64,000 nt of DNA from Planctomycetota bacterium (GTDB lineage: Bacteria > Planctomycetota > Planctomycetia > Pirellulales > Pirellulaceae). Of the stretch, positions 54,897 to 64,000 are shown piece after piece. Position 1 is the stretch's first letter. Every line of letters begins with the position of its first letter. The notes below the pieces were generated by a model. It was not told where the DNA came from, ran no database searches, and worked only from the letters and a program-made list of their open reading frames with translations. The stretch spans positions 1-64,000 of the forward strand of contig JACNKX010000081.1 of the NCBI GenBank assembly GCA_014381825.1. The letters run 5' to 3'. The translations under genes and the position numbers were made by a program.

Positions 54897-55915
54897 CAAC
54901 GCTCTCTGTGGCGCAGAAAAAGCTAAGCGAACTTCCTCGACAGGAGACGAAGGTGATTACCGAAACCGTCGACCGTAGAACATGGATGGCGAGTAGCATC
55001 GCTGGACCGATTGCACTTGGGCTTCGTCCAGTGTTTGCCGCTGAGCCGGCGGCCGATTTGGACATCATCGATTGCCACACGCACTTCTATGATCCGACGC
55101 GACCGGAAGGAATTCCTTGGCCGAGCAAGGGATCGCCTTTGTATCGAACGGTACTCCCGGGTCATCTCCGCGCACTCAAGACCTATCGACCTGTTACCGG
55201 GACCGTTATCGTTGAAGCGAGTCCCCGTCTTGAGGACAACGCGTGGCTGCTCGAACTCGCGAAAGATGATCCGTTTGTCGTGGGAATTGTCGGCAATCTG
55301 AACCCGGCTGATCCAAACTTCACGCAATACGTGAATCGTTTCGCCGCCGATCCTCTGTTTCGCGGCATTCGCATCTCAGTCAAGTTGCTACAGAATCTGC
55401 TTGAGCGGAGCGATCTTTCAGCTTTGAAGTTGCTTGCCAAACGGGATCTTGCGCTCGACGTGAATGGCGGGCCGGAGACTTCAGCAGTCGTTGCCGAACT
55501 CGCATTGCGCTTGCCAACACTGCGAATCGTGCAGAATCACATCGGCAACGTGAAGATCACCAAAGAAGCGCCGCCGCCCGATTGGAGCGAAGGAATTCGC
55601 GCCGCTGCTGGTCATCCGAACGTGTTCTGCAAGATCTCAGCACTCGTCGAGGCTGCCGCGCGTGACAGGCAGAAACCACCGACCGATCTGGGATTCTACA
55701 AACCTTACATCGATGTTGTGTGGGATGCGTTCGGAGACGATCGCGTGATCTACGGCAGCAACTGGCCCGTATCAGACCGTGCCGCCAGCTACGAGACATT
55801 GCAACGCATTGTGATGGAGTATGCCGCGGAAAGAGGAACGGACGCGACGACAAAATTCTGCTCGCTGAACGCGAAGCGAGCCTACAAATGGATCGAGCGA
55901 CCCGACCGCCGCTAG
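54893..55915 (+). CDS. Tat-exported amidohydrolase (COG3618-type)
   Basis: A 340-residue metal-dependent hydrolase. A twin-arginine signal ([17 protein letters not shown]) is followed by the TIM-barrel start [19 protein letters not shown] holds a further ligand region, and [11 protein letters not shown] the terminal Asp/Trp motif. Relatives are L-fuconolactonase and 2-pyrone-4,6-dicarboxylate lactonase, which act on lactones; an exported version is unusual. GTG start overlaps the DUF1501 stop, placing the three genes 49,800-55,915 in one operon. Confidence 0.85.
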   Translation: MTTLSVAQKKLSELPRQETKVITETVDRRTWMASSIAGPIALGLRPVFAAEPAADLDIIDCHTHFYDPTRPEGIPWPSKGSPLYRTVLPGHLRALKTYRPVTGTVIVEASPRLEDNAWLLELAKDDPFVVGIVGNLNPADPNFTQYVNRFAADPLFRGIRISVKLLQNLLERSDLSALKLLAKRDLALDVNGGPETSAVVAELALRLPTLRIVQNHIGNVKITKEAPPPDWSEGIRAAAGHPNVFCKISALVEAAARDRQKPPTDLGFYKPYIDVVWDAFGDDRVIYGSNWPVSDRAASYETLQRIVMEYAAERGTDATTKFCSLNAKRAYKWIERPDRR

Positions 55916-55949
55916 AGCAGTAGTTCGAATCGAACGAGACGCGCGGCGA

Positions 55950-57392
55950 TCATTGCCCTGCCTTCAGTGGATGATAGTTACGCAGCCACGGATCTTGCTG
56001 CGCTTCGAGACGCTCTACCAGTTCGGCAACCATCTGGGTCCGGATCGATTTGGCATCCGGACGCTCAGCGAGATTGGTCGTCTCCCACGGATCGCTCTGT
56101 AAATCGTAAAGTTCTAGTTGCGGTCGATGCAGAAACGCTTCAATCGATCGTCCTCCGAGCATTTGTCCGTCGCTCTGACGAGCGTCAACCCACGTACGGC
56201 GTTGCACCGTGTCGATCGGCAACGGGTATTCGCTGCGATAGTTAACGTTCCAGATCAGCTTATATCTCCGTCCACGAAGCGTTCTCATCGGATAGTAGGC
56301 AAAGACGTCGTGGCCGACGTGGCTGAGCAAAGCACGGTCCCAACCGTTGGTCTGGTCCGATTCGAGAATCGGGAGAAAGCTACGACCATGAAACTTGTAA
56401 TCGTCGAATGTCGTATCAGTCCAGTCGAGAATAGTCGGAGTAATATCTGTAAACGCGACAAGTGCCGGGTTGACTATGCTTTTCTTCTTCAAGCCAGGAC
56501 TGCGAACGACGAAGGGCACTCGAACACCTGGTTCGTAGTGAGTTCCCATCGCACCGGGCTCCGACGTTCCGTGATCGGCGGTGAAGATGACCAAGGTATC
56601 GTTCTTGTGACCATGCTTCTCGATAGATTCCAAAACTCGCCCAACACCATCATCCATCCGCGTGGTTTGTTGGTAATAGCCCGCGATGCCTTCGCGAACT
56701 TCGGGAGTGTCTGGCAGGAACTTTGGGACGCTGATTTCGTGCGGATCATATTTGATGGGAGAGTAACCGTCTTGAGTGGTTGGTATTCCCCACCCAGGTC
56801 CATCAATCGAAACTGGGTGGGGGTCGCCGAACGACATCACGAGAAAGAATGGTTGTTTCGACTCGCGAATGAATGTGTCTGCCATGGCAGCCATCGCGAG
56901 TACATCGCGAGACTTTGTTCTGGGTTTGAAATCGATCGGATACTTTTCCAGCGGGCGAACATGATCTTTCCCGATCAATCCCGTGCGGTAACCATTCTCT
57001 TTGAGCATGGCGAAGACGGTCGTAACATCTGGTCGAATCTCCTGGTTGTGTTCGCGATGTGGATGCGCGTACTGACCGTTTCGGTGCGTCAGCAGTCCGC
57101 TGTAGATGACGGCTCGACTCGGTCCGCACGACGCCGTCGTAGCGAAAGCGGATTCGAATCGTACGCCTTCGGTGGCGAGACGGTCGATGTTCGGTGTCTG
57201 TACAACTCGATTTCCGTAACAGCCGACATCGAACCAAGTCTGGTTGTCCGAAATCAGGAGAACAACATTCTTCGTTTCCGCAGCGCCCGCTGGTGCCAGA
57301 ACTGCGGATAGAATCGCGGTCATCGATACGCAACTGATTCTGAAAACCTGTTGCACCTCTGATGAACAATTCGATTGATGTTTGTATTTCAT
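55950..57392 (-). CDS. secreted sulfatase, SGSH-like
   Basis: A 480-residue sulfatase with an N-terminal signal region (VSMTAILSAVLAPAGA). The formylglycine motif is CGPSR at C89; metal-binding residues occur in LLISDNQTW and FTADHGTSEPG. The spacing and ASCGPSRAVIYSGLLTHRNGQY context resemble N-sulfoglucosamine sulfohydrolase (family S1_8), so a sulfamidase-like activity on a glycan is plausible. Cysteine-type FGly needs a maturase not seen in this window. Convergent with the amidohydrolase gene. Confidence 0.87.
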   Translation of the reverse strand: MKYKHQSNCSSEVQQVFRISCVSMTAILSAVLAPAGAAETKNVVLLISDNQTWFDVGCYGNRVVQTPNIDRLATEGVRFESAFATTASCGPSRAVIYSGLLTHRNGQYAHPHREHNQEIRPDVTTVFAMLKENGYRTGLIGKDHVRPLEKYPIDFKPRTKSRDVLAMAAMADTFIRESKQPFFLVMSFGDPHPVSIDGPGWGIPTTQDGYSPIKYDPHEISVPKFLPDTPEVREGIAGYYQQTTRMDDGVGRVLESIEKHGHKNDTLVIFTADHGTSEPGAMGTHYEPGVRVPFVVRSPGLKKKSIVNPALVAFTDITPTILDWTDTTFDDYKFHGRSFLPILESDQTNGWDRALLSHVGHDVFAYYPMRTLRGRRYKLIWNVNYRSEYPLPIDTVQRRTWVDARQSDGQMLGGRSIEAFLHRPQLELYDLQSDPWETTNLAERPDAKSIRTQMVAELVERLEAQQDPWLRNYHPLKAGQ

Positions 57393-57579
57393 GTGTCTTT
57401 CAAATCAGGACGAATATGTGGTCGCGTTTCTCCATCGTCGGAGAATTCTCGTCGCAATTGTAGAATCCAAAACGGTACTCGCGTAAGCTTAACCGACCGA
57501 TTAGGACATTGCTGCGCTGGCAATCCAGCCGCACGACCTACACGACCCTTTTTCGATCCTGGATCTAACGAGCTTTGCC

Positions 57580-58743
57580 ATGAAACCGACCTTGCGATGC
57601 GTATTGATACTTGCGACGGCGTGTAGCTTCACCGGGGGTGTCGCGGCACAGAGTGATTCGCCGAAGCCTTTTGCCGAGTATCCCGAACGGACGGCCAAAT
57701 ACTTGCAGCGACTGCACATCACGAATTCAGTCGGTTCGAAGGGGACGCTTTCGTTTCGTGAGGACTTTCCCGGTGGGTTCGCCGCGTGGCAAGTGGTTGC
57801 CCGAGCTGAACTTGAGAAACTGTTGGGGCTCGATACCATTCGTGAAGCTACGGAGTCGCATAAACCAGTTGTGATGTTAGGTCGCGTTACGACGGAGGAC
57901 GGCTACACACGGCAGCGGGGCGATATACAAACCGAACCGGGGATTACGATTCCGTTTTGGCTCTTGCGACCTGTTGGTCGTTCAAGCAAACCGCGACCGC
58001 TGGCGATTTGCTCCCACGGCCACAATCCAGATGGGTGGAACACTTATGCGGGCGTCTACTCTACCGCCGAGCATCGCGAAAAGACGCTGGAGAAAGACGG
58101 CGACCCTGGAGTTCAGTCCGCACGGCGCGGCTTTGTGACGTTGGTGCCCGCCACGCGTGGACTGGCCGAAGCAACACAGCTTCCTGACCTTAAGGGACGG
58201 CACGGCGATCGCGAGTGTCGAGTCCAGCTAATTCATTGCTTGCTTGCCGGGCGCACGGCGGTGGGCGAACGTGTGTGGGACGTTCAACGATTGCTCGACT
58301 GGGCGCTCGACGAGCTTAACGGAGTTGATCAGAAGAAGGTTGTGCTGCTAGGTAACTCCGGCGGCGGCGTACTGACCGTCTACGCCGCAGCGTTGGATGA
58401 ACGGATTACCGTGGCAGTGCCAAGTTGCTCGTTTACTTCGTACACGAGTGATAGCGGGTTCATCTTTCACTGTGATTGCTGCTTGGTGCCGCGCGCACAG
58501 GCCCAACTTGGTGACATGGCAGACATCGGCGCTCTCACCGCACCGCGCTCGCTCCTTGCTGTACATGGCCGCAAGGATGGCTTGCACTCTTATCTGGACG
58601 TAGAACGCGCGATGGCTCGTGTGCGCTCGATCTACCAAGCTGCTGGAGCCTCCGATCAGTTCCGCAACGAATGGGGCGCAGAAGGCCATAAGTTTTATCC
58701 AGACATCATGTGGCCGTTTATCGAGTCAGCGCTTGGACACTGA
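57580..58743 (+). CDS. exported alpha/beta-hydrolase
   Basis: A 387-residue esterase-like protein with a signal peptide ending VAAQ. The nucleophile elbow is LLGNSGGGVLTVYAAALD and the C-terminal histidine is in EWGAEGHKFYPDIMWPF; LLAVHGRKDGL carries the acid. Members of this dienelactone-hydrolase/acetyl-esterase-like group often sit in carbohydrate gene clusters and remove acyl groups. Substrate unknown. It is followed by DUF1501, 112 nt later. Confidence 0.83.
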   Translation: MKPTLRCVLILATACSFTGGVAAQSDSPKPFAEYPERTAKYLQRLHITNSVGSKGTLSFREDFPGGFAAWQVVARAELEKLLGLDTIREATESHKPVVMLGRVTTEDGYTRQRGDIQTEPGITIPFWLLRPVGRSSKPRPLAICSHGHNPDGWNTYAGVYSTAEHREKTLEKDGDPGVQSARRGFVTLVPATRGLAEATQLPDLKGRHGDRECRVQLIHCLLAGRTAVGERVWDVQRLLDWALDELNGVDQKKVVLLGNSGGGVLTVYAAALDERITVAVPSCSFTSYTSDSGFIFHCDCCLVPRAQAQLGDMADIGALTAPRSLLAVHGRKDGLHSYLDVERAMARVRSIYQAAGASDQFRNEWGAEGHKFYPDIMWPFIESALGH

Positions 58744-58855
58744 TCGTTTCAGAAGCGAACGACCAAGTAATTGATCAGATTTCGACACACTTCGACGAAC
58801 GGTGTATACTCGCGTGAGGAATCCGTATCGCATTATCAATTGCATCGGACTCGGG

Positions 58856-60235
58856 ATGTTCAATCTTGGCCAAATAACCGCGCGTGACTGCCAGCAGACG
58901 ACCCGTCGGTCGATGTTACAACTGGGCGCGTGTTCTGCACTCGGACTTGGCTTGCCACATTTGTCCGCCGCGAACACGTTTGCAGCGGAGCGGCCCGCGA
59001 AAACGAAATCGGTGTTGTTGCTCTGGTTGTGGGGTGGACCCAGTCACCATGAGACGTGGGACCCCAAGCCCAACGCGCCGCTTCGGGTTCGTGGTTCGTA
59101 CAATCCAATTTCGACGGCCGTTCCCGGAACTCAGATCTCGGAATTGTTGCCAATGTCGGCCAGCCGAACAGACAAGTTCACGATCATCCGCAGCATGGCT
59201 CACGATATGTCGGATCATAATCAGGGCGGGACCGTCGCGTTGACGGGCAGCAAGATCGGCTCGCGAGCGTCAGGTGGAATCCCGGTTCCCGGCCGCGTCC
59301 GTCCGAGCATGGGGTCGCTGGTTTCTTATCTGTCACGCGAACGCACGACCGACTGGCCTGCGTTCACGGCGATCGGTCGCAACTGCAACGTCAGTGGCGC
59401 TGATTTGCGAGGCCAGAAGGCGAACGCGTTAGGCGCAGCGCACGACCCCTTCCGAATCGAGGGTTTCAGTTTCGAGAAGGGCGTCCCGACACCGGCGGCT
59501 ATCGAACCTCTGGGAGACATCGGAACGACGCGTCTGACGGATCGTCGTCGTTTACTGAGCGAGATCGACTCATGGCAACGTAAGCTCGAAACCTCTGGTC
59601 AAGTGGACCGACTCGACGATCTGCGTCGTAAGGCGTTTGGTCTGCTGTCCGATGCCGGCACTAAGCGGGCGTTGAACATTGAAGAAGAGTCCGATCAACT
59701 TCGAGACCGCTACGGTCGCACTGTCTTCGGGCAGAATTGTTTGTTGGGCCGGCGATTAGTGGAAGGCGGCGTCCCGTTCGTCCAAATCAACTGGAGCGGC
59801 AATGCCGAGGACGAGCAGCAAGGTGGCGATGGCGGTTGGGACTTGCACTATCGGCTGTTTGAACGGATGCAAGATCGCTACTGTCCCGTGTTCGATCGCG
59901 CGTTCAGCACGCTGTTGGACGATTTGGAGGATCGAGGGTTGCTGGATTCAACACTCGTCCTTGCCATGGGGGAATTCGGTCGCAGCCCAAAGATCAGCCA
60001 GATCGGTGGCCGCGAGCATTGGCCGTACGGTTACTCCCTTGTCGTCGCCGGCGGCGGCACGCATGGAGGCACGGTGGTCGGCGCATCGACTCCCGACGGC
60101 GGGTATCCGGCCAGTCGCCCGACGCATCCGGTCGATCTGATCGCGACAGTTCTCGAACTGATGGGCATCGATCGTGAGAAGCTATTCGAGAAGGACTCGG
60201 CCGTATTGGGATCGATAATTCCCGAACTCGTGTAA
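58856..60235 (+). CDS. DUF1501 Tat-exported protein
   Basis: A 459-residue DUF1501 protein. ATG 58856 (MFNLGQITARDC) leads into a Tat motif TTRRSMLQLGA; the ORF track GTG start adds 18 unlike residues. Family elements: LLWLWGGPSHHETWDPKP, MAHDMSDHNQGG, MGEFGRSPKISQIGGREHWP. Unlike the first DUF1501 gene it has no PSCyt partner beside it; its neighbours are an esterase upstream and a TolB-LamG gene 13 nt downstream. Confidence 0.88.
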   Translation: MFNLGQITARDCQQTTRRSMLQLGACSALGLGLPHLSAANTFAAERPAKTKSVLLLWLWGGPSHHETWDPKPNAPLRVRGSYNPISTAVPGTQISELLPMSASRTDKFTIIRSMAHDMSDHNQGGTVALTGSKIGSRASGGIPVPGRVRPSMGSLVSYLSRERTTDWPAFTAIGRNCNVSGADLRGQKANALGAAHDPFRIEGFSFEKGVPTPAAIEPLGDIGTTRLTDRRRLLSEIDSWQRKLETSGQVDRLDDLRRKAFGLLSDAGTKRALNIEEESDQLRDRYGRTVFGQNCLLGRRLVEGGVPFVQINWSGNAEDEQQGGDGGWDLHYRLFERMQDRYCPVFDRAFSTLLDDLEDRGLLDSTLVLAMGEFGRSPKISQIGGREHWPYGYSLVVAGGGTHGGTVVGASTPDGGYPASRPTHPVDLIATVLELMGIDREKLFEKDSAVLGSIIPELV

Positions 60236-60248
60236 GGCGTGTTCCGAG

Positions 60249-61892
60249 ATGCGCTCGCTTCCGATTTTACTGCGGTCACAAGTTCTATTAGTCGCCGTCC
60301 TGTTATCTTGCGCGGTCGCCCGTTCAGCGGAGCCGTCAGAGAAACCAGCCATCACGCGACTGACGCGGACCTACTATCCGAAATTCTTTCTCCGCTACTC
60401 GCCTGATGGATCGCAGATCACTTTTTCACGGCATCATCGCAATTCACGCGGCACGAATCAGATCCTTGTTGGTTTGCGAATCATGAAGGCTGACGGTACT
60501 GGTGATCGACCTCTGCTTTCAGAGTTCGACTCCAAGGTACAGATTCAAGAGCATGCCTCGTGGTCACCGGACGGAAGAAGACTGGCTATCTCGGGCGGCG
60601 GCAATGATACGGGCAATTCTTCCAAGGACACCTTTGTCTGCGATATCGACCAAGACTTCCAGGCGACAAATCTCCGCAAGCTGGCGGCGGGGGAGGGTGT
60701 CACGATGGGCGAGGAGCCGTGTGTTTCGCCGGACGGAAAATATCTCGCATTTGTCAGCGTCGACGAAACGCTGTGGACAGCCGATGCCGATGGCAAGAAC
60801 AAAACGCGGGTCATCCAGGTTGATGGTCAATACTGTCACCAGCCCGAATGGTCGCCAGATGGCGAATGGATCGCCTTTGCCAGCGACCGCGACGGCAACG
60901 TCGAGATTTATAAGGTCCGTTGGGACGGCACGGATCTCGCTCGGCTGACCACCAACGCCAGTTTCGACTGTCGCCCGCGCTGGTCTCGGGACGGGCAGCT
61001 GATCTTGTTCACGTCAAACCGCGACGGCAATCATAATCTGTTCTTGATGGACGCCGATGGCGGCGATGTGCAACCGCTGACGACCGATTTGGCGATGGAT
61101 GACCACGGCGATTGGTCGCCGGATGGGCGCTCAATAGCGTTCGTATCGATGCGTGATGGCGGCTTCGATGTTTATCGGTTAACACTGCCGAGAGACATAA
61201 AGATTGGCCCCGCTCCAGTTCCGAAAGGACCGTCGGTCGTGTTGCCTGGCGATCTCGTGGCTTGGTACGACTTTGATCAAACGAGTGACGGTGAATTGGT
61301 TCGTGACAAGGCGGGGCGCAACCACCTCAGACTGATCGGAGCGAATGTCGTCAGTGCCGATGGTCACGGCGCTTTGGAATTCGATGGCAAAGAGAATCAT
61401 GCGGTTGCAGGGAACGGGGCAGCGTTGCGAATCGGCGGCGCTTTGACAATCTCCTTTTGGGTGCGACCTTCAAAGTTTGGCGGCAACGGCTATCTAATTT
61501 CCAAGTATGGCTGGAACGTGTACATCGGGTCCGACGGAATCCCTCGCTTCGAATCACGTACGGCCGCAAACAGCGCTTGGGACACGCTGCCGGCGAACAG
61601 GCCGCTGAAACCCGCCAAATGGTCTTTCGTCGCCATGGTCTTCGATCCCAAATCAGAGAAGTTGTTGGTTTACCTCGACGGCGAACTGTCAGCAGAACGC
61701 GAACGTCGCGACGGTGCTCTGGGTGCCGTCGACGCCTACCCGTTGCAGCTAGGACAGTACACTGCCTCCAATACACAATCATTCGCAGGCAAGCTTGACG
61801 AGATTCGGATCTACGCGCGAGCGCTGCCCGCCGAGTCGATCCGCCAAGAATTCACGAAACAAAAGGAAGCGGTTGTGTCCGCTGCGCCGTGA
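60249..61892 (+). CDS. exported TolB-type propeller with C-terminal LamG domain
   Basis: A 547-residue protein with a signal peptide (VLLVAVLLSCAVARSAEP). About six PD40/WD40-like blades follow (YSPDGSQITFSRHH, SWSPDGRRLAISGG, EWSPDGEWIAFASDRDGN, DWSPDGRSIAFVSMRDGG), spanning residues 40-320. Residues 335-540 are a LamG/concanavalin-like domain (LVAWYDFDQTSDG, TISFWVRPSKFGG, LDEIRIYARALPAE). No catalytic residues seen; likely a glycan- or protein-binding partner. It follows DUF1501 by 13 nt. Confidence 0.88.
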   Translation: MRSLPILLRSQVLLVAVLLSCAVARSAEPSEKPAITRLTRTYYPKFFLRYSPDGSQITFSRHHRNSRGTNQILVGLRIMKADGTGDRPLLSEFDSKVQIQEHASWSPDGRRLAISGGGNDTGNSSKDTFVCDIDQDFQATNLRKLAAGEGVTMGEEPCVSPDGKYLAFVSVDETLWTADADGKNKTRVIQVDGQYCHQPEWSPDGEWIAFASDRDGNVEIYKVRWDGTDLARLTTNASFDCRPRWSRDGQLILFTSNRDGNHNLFLMDADGGDVQPLTTDLAMDDHGDWSPDGRSIAFVSMRDGGFDVYRLTLPRDIKIGPAPVPKGPSVVLPGDLVAWYDFDQTSDGELVRDKAGRNHLRLIGANVVSADGHGALEFDGKENHAVAGNGAALRIGGALTISFWVRPSKFGGNGYLISKYGWNVYIGSDGIPRFESRTAANSAWDTLPANRPLKPAKWSFVAMVFDPKSEKLLVYLDGELSAERERRDGALGAVDAYPLQLGQYTASNTQSFAGKLDEIRIYARALPAESIRQEFTKQKEAVVSAAP

Positions 61893-61983
61893 CGCCGTCC
61901 TGCCGGGTAAGAGCGCGACTTCACAATTGCAATAAACGAGAATGACACTCGTACGATGTTCACCAATTGATCAGGTGCTATTG

Positions 61984-63207
61984 ATGATTTGGATAACGTT
62001 TAAGTGGTTGGTTGCGTTCATTGTCGTAAGCGTCGTAAGTTCGTTGCTGGTTACTGGCAGCCATGGTCAAGAGAGTACGACCGACAAGCGGATTCGAACT
62101 CGGCGTGTATTCCACGGGAAGGAAAGACGATTTCCCGCAAGTGTCCACGTGGCGGCAGCGCGGTTGGCCCATACGACTCAACTGCTCCCCGCTGACTGCT
62201 CTTTGAATGCGAGTTCGCAGTGTGTTTCCGTTTTGGAACAGCTCGATCGCACGCTAAACTTGTTTAACTCTGAGCGGTCCAACGTTGTGCAGCTGAACGG
62301 GTATGTTCGCAACTCGGAGGTTCGGACCTTGTTGCTTGAGCAGCTCATTCAGTGGTCGCCCGACGGGCTGCCAGCTGTGACGTGCGTCGCAACGCGTTTA
62401 CCTGAGTCAGAAGCGCTCGTTGCGATCGATGCTATTTTCGCTTCCACAAAAGCCGAGCCAGCGGATGCACCAGCGAGACATACGGTCAAAGACCTCAGCG
62501 GAGCAGATCGCGTCGCTCACGTCAGTTTGCTGCCACCCGGAGATACCGTCTATGTGTCGGGGCAAGCCGAAACTGGCAATCTTGCCGAAGCAACTTATGC
62601 GACTTTGGAATCCCTTCATCGAACGCTTCAGCACTTGAAGCTCGACAAACGGAATATCGTTCAAGTGAAATGCTTTCTCGCTCCAATGCGCGATGCATCG
62701 ATTGTTAACCGGGAGATCGCCAAGTTCTTTAGCGACACAAAGATCCCGCCAGTTTCTCATGTTGAGTGGATCTCTGGTTCTCGCCCAATCGAGATCGAGT
62801 TGGTCGCTTGGGCTCCCAAGAAGTTTGCGACGGATACGGTAAGCTTTGCGACACCGCCGTGGATGAAGAGTTCTCCAGTATTCAGTCGCGTCGCGCGAAT
62901 TCACGGCAACGATCGAATCTTCGTTTCGGGCATCTATGCGGAGCAAGCAGGTAGCGGTGAAGAGCAGGTAAAGGACATCTTCTACAACCTTGAGCACATT
63001 CTAGAAAAATCAAATTCCAATCTTGAGCATCTCGCCAAGGCGACCTACTACGTCACGGCACCAGAAGCCAGCGCTGCGTTGAATCAACTTCGACCAGAAT
63101 ATTACGATCCAGAAGTTCCGCCCGCCGCGTCGAAGGCGATGGTTGAGGATGTGGCATACCCGAGCCGAACGATAATGCTCGACATGATCGCCGCGCCAGC
63201 GCCTTGA
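61984..63207 (+). CDS. exported protein of three tandem RidA domains
   Basis: A 407-residue protein. ATG 61984 (MIWITFKWLVAFIVVSVVSS) starts an N-terminal hydrophobic segment that looks like a signal or anchor. Three RidA/YjgF-like domains follow, about 45-153, 170-277 and 292-403. Each has the family helix and C-terminal strand pattern (VVQLNGYVRN...LPAVTCVATRLP; NIVQVKCFLAP...PPVSHVEWISG; HLAKATYYVTAP...PPAASKAMVED). The arginine that catalyses imine deamination (Arg105 of E. coli RidA) is Val, Val and Ala in the three. A normal RidA is a trimer of one-domain chains, so this single chain may mimic one trimer. Activity unlikely to be the usual deamination. Confidence 0.85.
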   Translation: MIWITFKWLVAFIVVSVVSSLLVTGSHGQESTTDKRIRTRRVFHGKERRFPASVHVAAARLAHTTQLLPADCSLNASSQCVSVLEQLDRTLNLFNSERSNVVQLNGYVRNSEVRTLLLEQLIQWSPDGLPAVTCVATRLPESEALVAIDAIFASTKAEPADAPARHTVKDLSGADRVAHVSLLPPGDTVYVSGQAETGNLAEATYATLESLHRTLQHLKLDKRNIVQVKCFLAPMRDASIVNREIAKFFSDTKIPPVSHVEWISGSRPIEIELVAWAPKKFATDTVSFATPPWMKSSPVFSRVARIHGNDRIFVSGIYAEQAGSGEEQVKDIFYNLEHILEKSNSNLEHLAKATYYVTAPEASAALNQLRPEYYDPEVPPAASKAMVEDVAYPSRTIMLDMIAAPAP

Positions 63208-63417
63208 CTTGCGTTTTCATTCGTTCAATCGAGTAGGGTACGCGAGCGACACGTAGCCCGGCGGGCACGCAGTTAAACAAAACTTCATCCCAGTGACGAT
63301 GCTACACAGAATCGCGAACGACTTAATGTGTCCTAGAGATGGCATCTTTCTTCCTCGAATATCACGGTTCAGATTTCGGTACGGACGTTGTTGCGAGCGC
63401 AGCATGTTGTCGGATCG

Positions 63418-64000
63418 TCATTTTGTGGAATCTGAAATACGCATTTCGACAACCTCATGCGTGCGCCGAACGATTCCGTACAGAGTTCCGATGTCGCTTC
63501 GATCCCACGCAATTCCCTGGCCTGCGATGGGTGCCGTAAGAGTTGCGGTATGCGTCAACTCGTCCCCGCTGGAGGGAACGTCCAAGACATAAAGCTCCGC
63601 GTGATCATGTCCCGTGACGAAAAGCCGACCATTCGGTCCAAACGCTCCGCCGGAGTTGCTGTTGGGCAGGAACCGTTTGATGACAGACTCCGGAAATGTC
63701 CACTCGCCGGTCGACTCCCAGTCGTCGTTGTAGCGAACAAGCCGCGTGCGACGCACTTCGGCTTCGCCGTAGAAGGCAAACACGATCCACCAAGATCCCC
63801 GATGGCGGTCTATCCAGTTGATCGCACCTTTCGTCTCGGGGAACGTCTTTCGTTCGATATGTTGGAGCGTTGCCGCTTCGAAGATCTCGAGCGAATTTTT
63901 GAGAGGCGATTGCGGCCAGTTGGAATTAGCGCAGTACAAGCGACCGTCCACAACGATTCCGCTGTTCAGATGCTTGATCGGAGATTCCACCTCAGCCGTC
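63418..64000 (-). CDS. partial protein, propeller-like
   Basis: A frame still open at the window end (the GTG at 63990 is preceded in frame by TAE codons), so the N-terminus lies outside. The visible 190 residues contain WIDRHRGSWWIVFAFYG, SGGAFGPNGRLFVTGHDHAELYVLDVP and IAWDRSDIGTLYGIVR, beta-rich with repeated GRL/YVLD turns as in secreted propellers. It resembles no family I can name. The upstream 210 nt to the RidA gene hold no gene. Confidence 0.7.
   Translation of the reverse strand, partial: TAEVESPIKHLNSGIVVDGRLYCANSNWPQSPLKNSLEIFEAATLQHIERKTFPETKGAINWIDRHRGSWWIVFAFYGEAEVRRTRLVRYNDDWESTGEWTFPESVIKRFLPNSNSGGAFGPNGRLFVTGHDHAELYVLDVPSSGDELTHTATLTAPIAGQGIAWDRSDIGTLYGIVRRTHEVVEMRISDSTK

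Noticed and set aside
56118-57311. 397-codon plus-strand ORF opposite the sulfatase
   Set aside because: Antisense to a sulfatase with an intact CGPSR site; composition is that of a reverse-frame shadow.

Overview
The window looks like a chromosomal segment of a planctomycete, probably of the Pirellulaceae type. The evidence is internal: a PSCyt1/DUF1549/DUF1553 cytochrome protein followed by a DUF1501 Tat protein, a second DUF1501 protein, a secreted sulfatase, an ECF sigma factor next to a zinc-ribbon Ser/Thr kinase, LamG and EF-hand secreted proteins, and REP-like palindromes that read as PTRKRG/SLTR peptides. No tRNA, rRNA, CRISPR array, insertion sequence or prophage was recognised.

Region 1 (about 86-13,618, all minus strand) is the most striking part. 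In transcription order it holds a possible small membrane protein, a beta-carbonic anhydrase, a SulP transporter without a STAS domain, DabA (DUF2309, with its zinc ligands intact), then mrpE, mrpF, mrpG, a MbhD/MbhE-type subunit, mrpB, mrpC, mrpD, a NuoL-like subunit and a NuoM-like subunit. Most mrp genes overlap by 4-35 nt. I read this as one dissolved-inorganic-carbon uptake and hydration locus in which DabA travels with a split, Mrp/complex-I-like, cation-translocating membrane module. The NuoL-like protein ends in three exact-length 27-residue ARWLW repeats. Two long palindromes sit in the intercistronic gaps.

Region 2 (13,878-20,731, plus strand) is regulatory: a DGPF/YCII protein overlapping an ECF42-type sigma factor, a second ECF sigma factor, a zinc-ribbon Ser/Thr kinase with a membrane tail, and a large secreted serine hydrolase. 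Region 3 (20,948-30,811) has a FAD-dependent dehydrogenase, RNA 3'-phosphate cyclase, an orphan LuxR-type regulator, an NtrC-type sigma-54 activator with a promoter and palindrome upstream, a probable outer-membrane beta-barrel protein, and a 1209-residue pseudokinase-kinase-SRPBCC-DUF5939-cyclase fusion whose cyclase domain has lost canonical metal ligands.

Region 4 (31,090-39,701) carries sucCD behind a near-consensus promoter, a short HicB/HicA pair, an esterase, and an hpt-GT4-GT4-asnB group that suggests exopolysaccharide assembly. Region 5 (39,810-49,623) has a MacB-type permease with its periplasmic adaptor but no ATPase, an EF-hand plus P-domain secreted protein, a secretin-N-domain protein lacking the pore, an alpha/beta-hydrolase remnant and two unknown proteins. 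Region 6 (49,800-64,000) is a planctomycete catabolic island: LamG-PSCyt fusion, DUF1501, amidohydrolase, sulfatase, esterase, a second DUF1501, a TolB-LamG protein, a secreted protein made of three tandem RidA domains, and a partial propeller-like protein at the window edge. Exported proteins dominate this region, which fits degradation of a sulfated or complex polysaccharide; the substrate cannot be told from sequence.
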